From UBA5239 sp031548025 (lineage in GTDB: Bacteria; Verrucomicrobiota; Lentisphaeria; Victivallales; Victivallaceae): 64,000 nucleotides of DNA. Both the position numbers and the translations under genes were made by a program. The DNA is taken from contig JAVBRM010000051.1 of NCBI GenBank assembly GCA_031548025.1, forward strand, positions 1 to 64,000. Reading direction: 5' to 3'. This document shows positions 25,217-34,366 of the stretch, one piece after another. Under the pieces are notes generated by a model that saw only the letters and a list, made by a program, of their open reading frames with translations, was not told where the DNA came from and made no database searches. Position 1 is the first letter of the stretch, and every line of letters starts with the position of its first letter.

Positions 25217-26092
25217 ATGAAAACGAAGCAGGAAATCGCACTTAATTTTACCCATGACCACAGTGATTCTCTGGTGATGCACTTGGAACCGGTCATTATT
25301 CAACGTCTGCACGCCTTTCTGCGGCACGAGCCGGCCCCCGGGAAACCGATCCAGTTTTCCAGCATGCATGATAATTACGTCGTGTGGATCGCTTTGGAGG
25401 GGTGCGGCTGCCTGATGGTTGACGGCACATCCTATATTCTGCAGGAAAATAACGCCATGATCGTGTTTCCGGGTCAGCGGCATATGCGTGTATCGCTGGA
25501 AGGAGAACGGGTTACCTGGTTGCTGATCCGTTTCGCGGGAATCACCCCGAAATGGTTTAACATGTTCCTGGACAAAGTAATGAATATGTCGGGCCGGTCA
25601 CTGAGCTGCCTGGATGATTTTTCCCGGAGCTTCCTGGAGGCCTCGAACAATCACGTAGCCAACGCGGGAATGGGATGTTCCTATCACTTCTGCCTCCTGT
25701 TGGATTCACTGCGCTCGGAAATGGTGCTGTCCGAAGATGTTTCGAAACTTTCGGTAAACGGCAGCGACTATGTCCGCCAGGCCTGTCAACTGATTCTTTC
25801 GCCGGAATTCATCGGAAAATCCTACCGGCTCATCGCCCGCAAAATCGGTATTTCACCGGAGCACCTGTGCGGTCTTTTCAAGAAGCAGATCGGAACAACC
25901 CCGGCGGAAGTCATGAAAGCGCATAAATATCATATGATCAAACACATGCTGGTCAACTCCACCCTGAATATCACCCAAGTCGCGGAACAATGCGGTTTCG
26001 ACAGCGTCTACTCGTTTTCCCGTTATTTCAAGAAGGAAAACGGCCTCTCTCCGATGCAGTACCGCAAAAAGTTCGGTTTCATCCGAAACTGA
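25217..26092 (+). CDS. AraC-family transcriptional regulator
   Basis: The 291-residue protein has an N-terminal cupin region (YVVWIALEGCGCLMVDGTSY, IVFPGQRHM) and a C-terminal AraC domain ending GFDSVYSFSRYFKKENGLSPMQYRKK. It is divergent from the solitary pseudopilin gene and separated by 102 bases, so it is likely that gene's regulator. No clear ribosome binding site precedes the ATG. Beyond its stop, 26093-26288 holds a weak hairpin (AACCG/CGGTT) and the upstream region of the HU gene; no gene is supported there. Confidence 0.88.
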   Translation: MKTKQEIALNFTHDHSDSLVMHLEPVIIQRLHAFLRHEPAPGKPIQFSSMHDNYVVWIALEGCGCLMVDGTSYILQENNAMIVFPGQRHMRVSLEGERVTWLLIRFAGITPKWFNMFLDKVMNMSGRSLSCLDDFSRSFLEASNNHVANAGMGCSYHFCLLLDSLRSEMVLSEDVSKLSVNGSDYVRQACQLILSPEFIGKSYRLIARKIGISPEHLCGLFKKQIGTTPAEVMKAHKYHMIKHMLVNSTLNITQVAEQCGFDSVYSFSRYFKKENGLSPMQYRKKFGFIRN

Positions 26093-26288
26093 AACCGGAA
26101 ATCGGTTGTTCACGGGGTATTGTTATGGCTACAGTCTGGGGTATTGCAATTTATCTGGGTCTGATAACGGGAAAAAATTTTTAAACTATCTGTTCAGGGC
26201 ACTTGCAAAATGTCCAAATGAATGTAAGTTACTATTTCAGATATTGATATATGACAAATTGAAATGATTTATTATTAGGAGCGCAGAT

Positions 26289-26588
26289 ATGACTAAGAGA
26301 GATTTGGTTGTGAGAATCGCCAAAGAAACCGGCCTGATTCAGAACAGCGTCGCTGAAATCGTTCAGAAGACTCTGGATTATGTGGCCGATGAATTGGCGA
26401 ATGGCAATACGATAGAGTTACGCAATTTCGGCGTTTTTGAAGTAAAAGTACGCAAGAGCCGCAAAGGCCGCAACCCGAACCGCCCGAAAAATGAAGTGGT
26501 GATTCCGGAGCGTGCCGTGGTTAAGTTCCGCGCCGGCAAGGAACTTAAAGAACGCGTTGAAAAACTTAATCCTCAAAAGATTAAGTAA
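26289..26588 (+). CDS. HU/IHF-family DNA-binding protein
   Basis: At 99 residues this has the usual length and layout of HU-type nucleoid proteins: an N-terminal helical dimerisation region (MTKRDLVVRIAKETG), then IELRNFGVFEVKVRKSRKGRNPNRP with the arm proline (RNP) that inserts into DNA, then AVVKFRAGKELKERV. It bends and compacts DNA as a dimer. TAGGAG precedes the ATG. A hairpin terminator follows at 26620-26658, so it is probably a single-gene transcript. HU or IHF subunit cannot be told apart from this sequence. Confidence 0.93.
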   Translation: MTKRDLVVRIAKETGLIQNSVAEIVQKTLDYVADELANGNTIELRNFGVFEVKVRKSRKGRNPNRPKNEVVIPERAVVKFRAGKELKERVEKLNPQKIK

Positions 26589-26619
26589 CCATGCTTCGAT
26601 GATTCGATATGTATAATTT

Positions 26620-26658
26620 AATTGCGCCTGACTTGACGTTTGGCGCAATTTTATATTT
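26620..26658 (+). terminator. Rho-independent terminator after the HU gene
   Basis: AATTGCGCC (26620-26628) pairs perfectly with GGCGCAATT (26642-26650) around a 13-base loop, followed by TTATATTT. It separates the HU gene from hisS. Confidence 0.75.
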
Positions 26659-26675
26659 GTAAGGGACAAAAAAAT

Positions 26676-27932
26676 ATGGCAAATTTCGCACCTCCTCCGG
26701 GAACCGCGGACATCTTCCCGGACGAAACAGTCTGGTGGCAGCGTTTGGAACAAACCGCCGCCAAGGTTTTTCCGTTGTACGGATATGGAGAGCTGCGGAC
26801 TCCGATTTTCGAATACACCGAAGTTTTCAAACGCGGTATCGGCGACGAAACCGAAGTGGTACAGAAGGAAATGTACACATTTGAGGACCGCGGAGGCCGC
26901 AGTTTGACCTTGCGCCCGGAAGGGACCGCCGGGGTCATGCGCGCCCTGTTGAATACCGACGTGATGAACGGCAATGAAAAACGGGTATATTATATCGGCC
27001 CGATGTTCCGCGGAGAGCGCCCGGCCGCCGGACGCCGCCGCCAATTCCACCAGATCGGTTTGGAAAACGTCGGCAAAATCTCCCCGGAAACCGATGCCGA
27101 AGTCATCACTTCCATGATGCATTTTATCAATGAACTGGGAATCACCGGCGGCAGATTGCTGCTCAACACCCGTGGGGTGAAAGCCGACCGTGAACCCGCC
27201 GAAAAAATGCTCAGAGAATATTTCCGGAGCCATATCGAAGCCATGTGCGACGACTGCCGCGCCCGAATCGAACGCAATATCTGGCGTATTCTCGACTGCA
27301 AACAGGAGAAGTGCCGCGAAATCGTTAAACAGGCACCGGAGTACGTCAACAGCTATTCACAGGAATCCCAGGAATATTTCACACGGGTTTGCCAATTGCT
27401 CGATCAGGCCGGAATCAGCTACGAAATCGATCCGTTCCTGGTGCGCGGCCTGGATTATTATGTCCATACGGTGTTTGAAGTGGTACATACCGCCGGACTC
27501 GGTACGCAGTCGGCGATTGTCGCCGGCGGGCGCTACGAACTGTTTTTGCCGGAAATGAAAAAACCGGTGATCGGAGTCGGTTTTGCCGCCGGCATGGAAC
27601 GGTTGCTCCTGGTGCAGCAGGCCCTGAGCGTGGCCGCGCCTCCGCCCCCGTCGCCACCGTTGTTCCTGATCTCCATGGGCGACGAAGCCCGTGACGCCAA
27701 TATCAAGCTGGCCGCTGACTTAAGGCGGCAGAATGTTCCGGTCGTGGTGGAATTTGAAGACAAAAGCATGAAGGCCCAGTTGAGGGCGGCTAATCGTGTG
27801 GGGAGCCGTTATGTGGTTATCCGCGGCGGTGATGAGCTGAATGCCGGCATTGTGATCTGCAAGGACATGGAAGCCGGTACACAGGAACAGCTTAAACCGG
27901 AAGATCTGATAAGTTATCTCAGAAAATCTTAG
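26676..27932 (+). CDS. hisS: Histidyl-tRNA synthetase
   Basis: This 418-residue class II aminoacyl-tRNA synthetase joins histidine to tRNA-His. Visible signatures are LRPEGTAGVMRA, motif 2 (YYIGPMFRGERPAAGRRRQF), the histidine-specific LVRGLDYYVHTVFE, and motif 3 (GVGFAAGMERLLL). An anticodon-binding domain occupies about residues 325-418. Length is normal for bacterial HisS. AAGGGA before the ATG at 26676 decides the start over an upstream frame from 26640. A proline-rich linker (APPPPPSPP) separates catalytic and anticodon domains. It is followed after 28 bases by adk. Confidence 0.96.
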   Translation: MANFAPPPGTADIFPDETVWWQRLEQTAAKVFPLYGYGELRTPIFEYTEVFKRGIGDETEVVQKEMYTFEDRGGRSLTLRPEGTAGVMRALLNTDVMNGNEKRVYYIGPMFRGERPAAGRRRQFHQIGLENVGKISPETDAEVITSMMHFINELGITGGRLLLNTRGVKADREPAEKMLREYFRSHIEAMCDDCRARIERNIWRILDCKQEKCREIVKQAPEYVNSYSQESQEYFTRVCQLLDQAGISYEIDPFLVRGLDYYVHTVFEVVHTAGLGTQSAIVAGGRYELFLPEMKKPVIGVGFAAGMERLLLVQQALSVAAPPPPSPPLFLISMGDEARDANIKLAADLRRQNVPVVVEFEDKSMKAQLRAANRVGSRYVVIRGGDELNAGIVICKDMEAGTQEQLKPEDLISYLRKS

Positions 27933-27960
27933 ATAAATAATGCAGAAAGAGGAAAAGCAA

Positions 27961-28614
27961 ATGTTTAAAAAGCGTAATCTGGTCCTGCTGGGTGGTCCCG
28001 GCGCAGGAAAAGGAACCATTTCAGCAATGCTGAGGGAAAGCGCGCCTTTTTTACACATTTCAACCGGTGATTTATTGAGAGCAGAAGCCAAAGCCGGTAC
28101 CGAATTGGGTAAAAAGGCCAAGGAACTCATGGACAGAGGCAAGCTGGTACCCGACGAAGTCGTTGCCGGAATGGTCGAAGATGTCCTGTCCGACGATGAG
28201 AAAAAATACGGTTTTATTCTCGATGGCTATCCGCGTACCGTCAACCAGGCCCGTTTGCTTGAAGAACTGCTTAACCAGCATCTCGGACGTCCGCTGGATG
28301 CCGTGGTTTACCTGTATGCCGACGATGATTTTCTGCTGCGCCGCCTGACTTCCAGGATCATGTGCCGCAAGTGCAACCGCATTTACAACCGATTCAATAT
28401 GGCTCCCAAAAACGACGGCGTCTGTGACGATTGCGGCGGGGAAATTTATCAGCGCGACGACGACAGCGAAGCAAGCGCGCGCAAACGGCTGAAGATCTTC
28501 CACGACCAGACCAAGCCTTTGATTGATTTTTATCAGGAAAAAGGCTTACTGCTGAAGGTATCTTGTGGCGAGCGCGACCAGGTGTTCGCTGAACTGTTGA
28601 AGGTCTTGAATTGA
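27961..28614 (+). CDS. adk: Adenylate kinase with zinc-type LID
   Basis: A 217-residue adenylate kinase (ATP + AMP = 2 ADP). It has the P-loop GGPGAGKGT (residues 11-19), the AMP-binding DGYPRT, and a LID carrying four cysteines (CRKC and CDDC), the zinc-binding long form. AGAGGAAA precedes the ATG at 27961. It is in one transcript with hisS upstream and map and infA downstream; the map start lies 8 bases after its stop. Confidence 0.96.
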   Translation: MFKKRNLVLLGGPGAGKGTISAMLRESAPFLHISTGDLLRAEAKAGTELGKKAKELMDRGKLVPDEVVAGMVEDVLSDDEKKYGFILDGYPRTVNQARLLEELLNQHLGRPLDAVVYLYADDDFLLRRLTSRIMCRKCNRIYNRFNMAPKNDGVCDDCGGEIYQRDDDSEASARKRLKIFHDQTKPLIDFYQEKGLLLKVSCGERDQVFAELLKVLN

Positions 28615-28622
28615 GAGTAAAA

Positions 28623-29390
28623 ATGCGCGAAGTCATAGTTCATACTCCTCAAGAAATTATCAGAATCAGGCGGGCCGCCGAGGCCACCGCCAGAGTCCGC
28701 GACCAACTCCGGGAAATGATATCTCCGGGAATGACCACCCGGCAGGTCGACGATATCGCCGGCAGACTTATTGCCGGTACCGGTGGCACCAGCAGTTTTC
28801 TCGGCTACCACGGCTTCCCGGGAAATATCTGTATTTCGCTCAATGATGTCGTAGTGCACGGGATCGGCTCGGACCGGGCGGTGATCGGCGAAAACGATAT
28901 TCTCAGCATTGATTTGGGAGTCACGCTGGAAGGCGCCACCGGCGATACGGCCATTACCCTGACTTTCAAGCCGGACGTCCCCGAGGACATCGCCAGGCTG
29001 TTGCGGGCCACCGAAGAAGGACTTTATGCCGGCATAGCCAAGGCCAAAGCCGGAAATTATATTCGCGACATCAGCGCCGCCGTGGAAGCCATCGCCAAAA
29101 AAGCCAAGCTCGGCATTGTCCGTCAGTATGTCGGACACGGCTGCGGCATCAAACTCCATGAACCGCCGGAAATACCCAATTTCGTCCTGCCGGGCTTCCG
29201 AGGCCCCAGGCTGGTTCCCGGCATGGTTCTGGCTATCGAACCCATGTTCAATCTGGGTTCTCATCAAGTTTATACCGAACCCGACCGCTGGACCGTACGC
29301 ACTCGCGACGGCAAATGGTCGGCTCATTTTGAACACCAGGTACTTATCACTGAAACCGAACCGGAGATTTTAACGTGTCTAAAGATGTAA
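28623..29390 (+). CDS. map: Methionine aminopeptidase, type I
   Basis: A 255-residue enzyme that removes the N-terminal methionine from new proteins. The five metal ligands are recognisable in order: D in LSIDLG, D in GATGDTA, H in GHGCG, E in AIEPMF and E in HFEHQ. There is no N-terminal zinc-finger extension, so it is subtype Ia. An ATG at 28623 is preferred to an in-frame TTG at 28611 that overlaps the adk stop. Its end overlaps infA by 16 bases. Confidence 0.95.
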   Translation: MREVIVHTPQEIIRIRRAAEATARVRDQLREMISPGMTTRQVDDIAGRLIAGTGGTSSFLGYHGFPGNICISLNDVVVHGIGSDRAVIGENDILSIDLGVTLEGATGDTAITLTFKPDVPEDIARLLRATEEGLYAGIAKAKAGNYIRDISAAVEAIAKKAKLGIVRQYVGHGCGIKLHEPPEIPNFVLPGFRGPRLVPGMVLAIEPMFNLGSHQVYTEPDRWTVRTRDGKWSAHFEHQVLITETEPEILTCLKM

Positions 29391-29590
29391 TCAGAGTTGA
29401 AGGCGTGGTCAAAGAGCTGCTTCCAAACACCATGTTCAAGGTGGAAGTAGCCGGCCAGCATATTGTCGATGCTCATATCAGCGGCAAAATGCGCCTGAAC
29501 TTCATCCGCATTCTCCCTGGGGATAATGTGACGATGGAAATGTCACCCTACGATCTGACCAAAGGGCGCATTATTTTCCGCAAGAAATAA
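29375..29590 (+). CDS. infA: Translation initiation factor IF-1
   Basis: A 71-residue single S1/OB-fold protein, the standard length for IF-1, which blocks the ribosomal A site during initiation. It starts at a GTG (29375) with GGAG about 10 bases upstream, inside the end of map, so translation of the two is coupled. A strong terminator follows at 29619-29654. In many bacteria adk-map-infA sits in the spc/alpha ribosomal operon, but no ribosomal gene follows here. Confidence 0.95.
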   Translation: MSKDVIRVEGVVKELLPNTMFKVEVAGQHIVDAHISGKMRLNFIRILPGDNVTMEMSPYDLTKGRIIFRKK

Positions 29591-29618
29591 TAGCACCCCC
29601 CTATAATGGTCGCCAGGA

Positions 29619-29654
29619 AATTTCCGGTAGTTTCTACCGGAAATTCTTTCTTTT
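29619..29654 (+). terminator. Rho-independent terminator of the hisS-adk-map-infA transcript
   Basis: AATTTCCGGTAG (29619-29630) and CTACCGGAAATT (29634-29645) form a perfect 12-base stem with a TTT loop, followed by CTTTCTTTT. Confidence 0.92.
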
Positions 29655-29747
29655 CATGCGGGCATGTTTTGTCTCGTTTTCTTAGCTTGTTTATTTGTAA
29701 TTTATCGATTCGTATGATAGTTTACATTCAAGTAGGATTATCAACAA

Positions 29748-30197
29748 ATGACTGATGATAAAAAGATAAAAACAATGCGGCTGGCCGCTGTCTTCGGTAT
29801 AGTTTTATCCTGTCTGCTGGCCCTGTTGCAAACAGTAAAACAAGAAGGCTATATCAGTCCGGAGAATCCGGTCAATCAGCGCCATATCCAGGTAATGAAA
29901 CTCCGGGATCAGGCCATTGAGCAAGGTGATCCATTTACCAATGTGAGAGTTTATTTGGCAAATGGCATGTATCCGGCCGCCTGGTATAAATTCAGGATAT
30001 ATGCCGGCTATTTTCATAATCCTTTATCGGCATATATGCTGGCGAACCTGTATAAGAATGGAAACGGAGTTCCCGCGAATACACAACTGGCAGAATTCTG
30101 GGCAAAACAGGCGATGCTATGGGCAAAAGAATATAATGATCCGAAAATCCATGCCGCTTCGATCCAATTCGTGAAGACATTGGAGCGGAAACCATGA
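29748..30197 (+). CDS. Membrane-anchored Sel1-like repeat protein
   Basis: This 149-residue protein has one N-terminal membrane helix (about 10-28) and, at about 95-130, a Sel1-type TPR-like unit (AYMLANLYKNGNGVP followed by AEFWAKQAMLWA). Sel1-like repeats mediate protein contacts, so a scaffolding role beside the next gene is plausible but unproven. AGTAGGAT precedes the ATG. Its stop overlaps the start of the polytopic membrane protein by 4 bases (ATGA). Confidence 0.75.
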   Translation: MTDDKKIKTMRLAAVFGIVLSCLLALLQTVKQEGYISPENPVNQRHIQVMKLRDQAIEQGDPFTNVRVYLANGMYPAAWYKFRIYAGYFHNPLSAYMLANLYKNGNGVPANTQLAEFWAKQAMLWAKEYNDPKIHAASIQFVKTLERKP

Positions 30198-31618
30198 CGA
30201 TCCCTAAAAAATTTATAATCCCCTTTTTCGTTTTAGTGATTGTGGCTCCCGTCGTTATCAGCATAGTCGTTCAGTACGGGGGATTGTATCTTAACAATGA
30301 AAGCAGTAGTTTTCTTTTGAACTATTGGGACCGTTCGCGTTCGCTTTTTTCGTTGGTTTTTGACCCCTTGACGAATGATTGGGGGTTGTATCAGGCTCGG
30401 GAGCTCAGTTATTTTTTTGATTATCTCGATGCTTCTTTCATTCTTTCCTGCATCAAATCAGGTATTCCGCACTATTTTTCACTTATCACTATTCTTTTCT
30501 ATATCTCAGCGGCTATCGCCTTCATGTATTTCGGATTGAAAGAATTCAAAAATACAGATGATTATTCCATATTGATCATCAGCTTGATGATGCTGATCAT
30601 GCCCGGCACATTCTGGGGTTTATGTTTCTTTCGCTCTTCCAAACCGGCATGCATGTTATCACTGACAGTACTTTCATTCGGATTGTATTGGTTCTTCAAT
30701 AACTTCCGAAAGGATGGCAATGATGCTCAAAAGAAAAAAGCGCTTCTGCTTATATTCGTATTTGAAGTATTCATGCTGATGATGGACCGGCAAGGGGTCA
30801 TATTTACGGTTATTATCTCAATCGGTTCATGCCTCGCCTTGATCATTTTATCATGGCGCAGGCAGACGGATGGATTCGGATGGATGGTTAAATTATTGAT
30901 ATTTACCTTGATTGCATTGAGTTGGGGAACATTTTACAATTTATATCTGGGCCCGAAAATTATTTTCGCCGGAAATGGTTATTATCCCAGTTCCGCCTTT
31001 CAGAGTATGGGACTGGAGAGTTTATTTAATTTCCGGGGAGGTTTGACTTTCATCATGTACAATATGGGAGGAATGCTTGGCGGATTGGGTACTGTTGCCG
31101 GATATTTGTTTGCTATTCTCATTGGTATCGGGATTTTATCGCCACTGATAAAAGGAAATTCCAATCCGGCGATTGTCGATAAGTCCATATACTGCTTTAC
31201 CGCATATGCTTACGTAATGATTTGTTTTATTGGTTCTGTCAATATCATGACTTTCAGACATCAACCTCTCTTATGGCCGGATGTTATCCGCGGTGGATAT
31301 TTCAATCCATTTATGGTGGTTATTTTATTCTTCTTCGCTATCTCGATAAATTCATTTCTTTCGACCTATGATTTTCGCGGCAACAAGTATATTGTTATTA
31401 CTATTTTATCTTTTCTGCTTTTGGCAAATGTCATGTATTTGCCAAAAGCACGGGAAGTAATCATGAACGGACATGTCAAGCCGGAATGCAATCAGGCTCA
31501 GAATCTTCTGCAGGTTTTACGGGATCCTTCGATTGATTATCGCATGGTTAATTTATCGGTCGATGAATTCAATATAGCGTCGTTTGTTCGCGGTAAGCCG
31601 CTATTGGAGTTGAAATAG
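30194..31618 (+). CDS. Polytopic membrane protein of unknown function (GT-C-like?)
   Basis: The 474-residue protein has about ten hydrophobic helices. An early loop after the first helix carries DWGLYQARELSYFFDYLD, an acidic extracytoplasmic loop reminiscent of GT-C glycosyltransferases, but I cannot identify a family. A late soluble tail (about 415-474) follows the last helix. It is visibly more A+T-rich than its neighbours, partly because of its hydrophobic composition. It is coupled to the Sel1-like gene. Its stop codon directly abuts the stop of the convergent hydrolase gene (31618/31619). Confidence 0.7.
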   Translation: MTIPKKFIIPFFVLVIVAPVVISIVVQYGGLYLNNESSSFLLNYWDRSRSLFSLVFDPLTNDWGLYQARELSYFFDYLDASFILSCIKSGIPHYFSLITILFYISAAIAFMYFGLKEFKNTDDYSILIISLMMLIMPGTFWGLCFFRSSKPACMLSLTVLSFGLYWFFNNFRKDGNDAQKKKALLLIFVFEVFMLMMDRQGVIFTVIISIGSCLALIILSWRRQTDGFGWMVKLLIFTLIALSWGTFYNLYLGPKIIFAGNGYYPSSAFQSMGLESLFNFRGGLTFIMYNMGGMLGGLGTVAGYLFAILIGIGILSPLIKGNSNPAIVDKSIYCFTAYAYVMICFIGSVNIMTFRHQPLLWPDVIRGGYFNPFMVVILFFFAISINSFLSTYDFRGNKYIVITILSFLLLANVMYLPKAREVIMNGHVKPECNQAQNLLQVLRDPSIDYRMVNLSVDEFNIASFVRGKPLLELK

Positions 31619-33574
31619 TCACTCCTCTTCCAGCACGTCGGAGGCGATATCGGTTCCGGTAAAGAGATACTTGCCGGGGCTCAATTCCCGAGTCAGTCCG
31701 TATCTGGATTTCAGGCCGGATTTGCCGGGAGAGAGAACCGCTTCCGCCTGGCCGGGGCCGCAGGCGGTGACAAGCACGCGGAGCTTACCCTCGTGAACCA
31801 TGGCTTTGGCGTCAACGATGGATGCCGTTTTATTTTCGATTTCAACTGCCGGGGCTTGCTCCAAGCTCAAAATCCAGGGCTCAAGTGTCCGTAACAGCTT
31901 GGCCGAGGCGGTGACCTTCGGCCAGAATTCCGGTGCGGAACCGGGATCCTTCTTCTCCTGTCGCTCCCAGATCGTGGTGTAACTGTAAAAGCAGAACCAT
32001 TTGCAGTTGTAAATAGCGGCCAGAAGCGTCATCGCGCGGATTTCCTCCGCGGTCGGATAACGGTAAGTATTGTATGGATGACCGCTGTGTGCGCCGTGAT
32101 GAAAAGCCTGCGGCACCATCATGACCGGGATTCCGGCTTTCGCGGCAGCCTCCAGCGCTTCCCGGACCATGAGCATGGATTTTGAGCTGTCGGTCCGGAT
32201 GGGATAAGGGTCTATGCCCAGCACGTCGGCGGTTTGGGCGTAGGCGAGATAATCGGACTCTTTGTCGGTCAGGGCGACCACCGGGTAACCGGGAAATTTC
32301 TCGGCGTACTTCAGCCTGGCTTCCTTCAGCTTCGGCAACATCGTCACCGGCAGCTCGTCAGAAGTATAGGCCGCGAGCAGGACTTCGTGGCGGAACAGAT
32401 CGTCCGCCGAAAAATTCATCAGTTTCAGATTATACTTGCCGATCGTATCCAGCGATGCGCGGATTTCCTGACGCCATTTTTCGGTTCCGTGGTGCGGCGC
32501 CTTCCCCGGATATGAGAGTTCCGAAAGCGCGTTGTTTTCCGGCTGAATATTCATGGTGCCGGGCGTATAGGTTAAAACATAGTTGAAGCCGCCATCGGCG
32601 ATGCGCTTAAGATTTTCTTCGGTCCGAATCCAGGTGCAATAGACGCCGACCGGGAGAAACGGTTTGCCGTCGACAAGCACGCGGCCGTACGGATCTAGGG
32701 TGCTGAAACCCGCCGGGCGTTCGATTTCCCCCCGGCGGATGAGGGTGAAATCATTCTTGGCGACAATGGTCTTTTCCTTCATGTTCAACAGGGCAAGTTT
32801 TCCCGGATAGGTCCCCTCGGGCAACTTGCCGAAGCTCCCCGACGCATTGCCGGCAGAATCAACTTCGAGGAAAAGTTTTTTCCCTTCGATTTCGACCACT
32901 GCCGCATGATTCTCGAGCTTTCCGTAAGGAATGAGCCAAACGTGAGATTTGAGCGTAAATGCACCCGTATCATCCAACTGGAGCTGTTTCGGCGCGGTCA
33001 GATATATACTGCCTTTTTCGCCGTCTAACAGTTCAATTTTCAGGTTATCCCACCAGATTTTTCCGGTGACGTCGTAAAAAAGCCGCAGAATCAGATTATT
33101 TTCCGCACTCGCGGTAAAGCAAAGTTCGACTTTTTTCCATTCCGTGCTGGGTCTCGTCCCCGTGTTGACCATGCTGACGTATTTCCCATCTTTGCAGTGT
33201 TCGATACTCAAGCCATGGAGGTTGGCCTTTTCAGGAATGATATTCTCCGTCCGGTACCAGCCGGAGACTTTATAAACGTTGTTCGGCACGGTTTTCAGCG
33301 GAATTTTAGCCAAAGCAGAGGCGTAATCCGCCTTGACGGTACGCTCACAGGCCAGTGCTTTGGAACCCGTCATGCCTGCCAGTGCTTCAACCTTGCAGAG
33401 CCGCCCCAGCGTCCAGCCGTTGAGCTCGCGCTCGAAATCTTCGAAAAGCAGAATCGGCGAGGGGCCATCCTGATACGTAAGGTCCTTGAAAGTGGAGAGA
33501 TCCGGGCAGTCGTTCGCAAATACTGCCGTCAACGGCAGAAAAAACACGCTCAATAATACGGCTTTCAATTTCAT
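31619..33574 (-). CDS. Secreted putative glycoside hydrolase with N-terminal carbohydrate-binding module
   Basis: This 651-residue protein has a signal peptide (MKLKAVLLSVFFLPLTAVFA). A jelly-roll like CBM4/9/22 modules spans about 38-185 (ILLFEDFERELNGWT ... IWWDNLKIE), followed by a short beta domain and a TIM-barrel-like domain from about 290 (VDGKPFLPVGVYCTWI). AAYTSDELP may hold a catalytic carboxylate, but the family is not recognised. It is the third gene of a ROK regulator - pseudopilin - hydrolase operon, 18 bases after the pseudopilin. It should act outside the cytoplasmic membrane. Confidence 0.7.
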   Translation of the reverse strand: MKLKAVLLSVFFLPLTAVFANDCPDLSTFKDLTYQDGPSPILLFEDFERELNGWTLGRLCKVEALAGMTGSKALACERTVKADYASALAKIPLKTVPNNVYKVSGWYRTENIIPEKANLHGLSIEHCKDGKYVSMVNTGTRPSTEWKKVELCFTASAENNLILRLFYDVTGKIWWDNLKIELLDGEKGSIYLTAPKQLQLDDTGAFTLKSHVWLIPYGKLENHAAVVEIEGKKLFLEVDSAGNASGSFGKLPEGTYPGKLALLNMKEKTIVAKNDFTLIRRGEIERPAGFSTLDPYGRVLVDGKPFLPVGVYCTWIRTEENLKRIADGGFNYVLTYTPGTMNIQPENNALSELSYPGKAPHHGTEKWRQEIRASLDTIGKYNLKLMNFSADDLFRHEVLLAAYTSDELPVTMLPKLKEARLKYAEKFPGYPVVALTDKESDYLAYAQTADVLGIDPYPIRTDSSKSMLMVREALEAAAKAGIPVMMVPQAFHHGAHSGHPYNTYRYPTAEEIRAMTLLAAIYNCKWFCFYSYTTIWERQEKKDPGSAPEFWPKVTASAKLLRTLEPWILSLEQAPAVEIENKTASIVDAKAMVHEGKLRVLVTACGPGQAEAVLSPGKSGLKSRYGLTRELSPGKYLFTGTDIASDVLEEE

Positions 33575-33592
33575 GAATAATCAATCCTTTGT

Positions 33593-34336
33593 TTAATTTC
33601 CGGTGGCGGAAAGAGTGATTTTGACGTTTTTGACCGCAACACTGATATTTTGCGTGCCGACGACAGCAGTTGCCATGTTCTCGCGGTATTCCTCCGGCGA
33701 AAACGCGGAGACGTTCCCCCCGGCCAGGAGGAGGTTTCCGCGCCCGCCGTGGTGGGTGCTGAACATCATGTTGGTCACCTGGTTGATATACATCGCGCCA
33801 ATCGGAGTTTTGTTAGCTGTATAGTACGAATCCCCGATTACGCCGTATTTCGAGATTTGAGGAACCTTCCGGAGCGCAAGTCCCCGGAAATTCGTTTGCC
33901 ACTGGGCGGCTTTCAGCCTGGTAGCATCGTCGTTGATGGAACCGTAAGAAAGATCCGCGCCATCGCTGGCATAGGCATTCCGGCTGATCTGGCTTGGACA
34001 AACAATCAGTTTGACATAATCCTTCGGCAGATATTTGTAGTATCTCATAACCTGAGTCCAGCGCGCCTGAACCGCGGCGGGAACCCCGTAATAGGCCCCT
34101 TTATCGCTCCAGTAAAACAGAAAATCGTTACTGTCGGTCATGTACATGGACGCCGCAAGTCCAATCTGCTTCAAATTATTCATGCAGCTGGTGCCCTTGG
34201 CCTTATCCCTGGCCGTATTCAATGCCGGCAGAAGCATCGCAGCCAGGATCGCTATGATAGCTATTACCACCAGTAATTCAATAAGTGTAAAATAACTCCC
34301 GTTTTCCGATAATCTCTTCCTGTAAAACCGCCACAT
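33593..34336 (-). CDS. Pseudopilin, copy 5
   Basis: This 247-residue protein has a longer leader than the others (15 residues) before FTLIELLVVIAIIAIL, with Tyr at the position normally held by Gly. Cysteines occur in TSCMNNLKQ and IVCPSQ. The C-terminal motif keeps the 9-residue spacing but ends Gly-Gly (HGGRGNLLLAGG) instead of Asp-Gly. AAAGGAG precedes the ATG at 34336. It lies 30 bases after the ROK regulator gene and 18 bases before the hydrolase. Confidence 0.9.
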   Translation of the reverse strand: MWRFYRKRLSENGSYFTLIELLVVIAIIAILAAMLLPALNTARDKAKGTSCMNNLKQIGLAASMYMTDSNDFLFYWSDKGAYYGVPAAVQARWTQVMRYYKYLPKDYVKLIVCPSQISRNAYASDGADLSYGSINDDATRLKAAQWQTNFRGLALRKVPQISKYGVIGDSYYTANKTPIGAMYINQVTNMMFSTHHGGRGNLLLAGGNVSAFSPEEYRENMATAVVGTQNISVAVKNVKITLSATGN

Positions 34337-34366
34337 TTTTCGACTCCTTTCCTTGGATTGGTATTT

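Noticed and set aside
26125..26184. 19-codon frame after the AraC gene (MATVWGIAIYLGLITGKNF)
   Set aside because: Too short, with no clear ribosome binding site and nothing to support expression.
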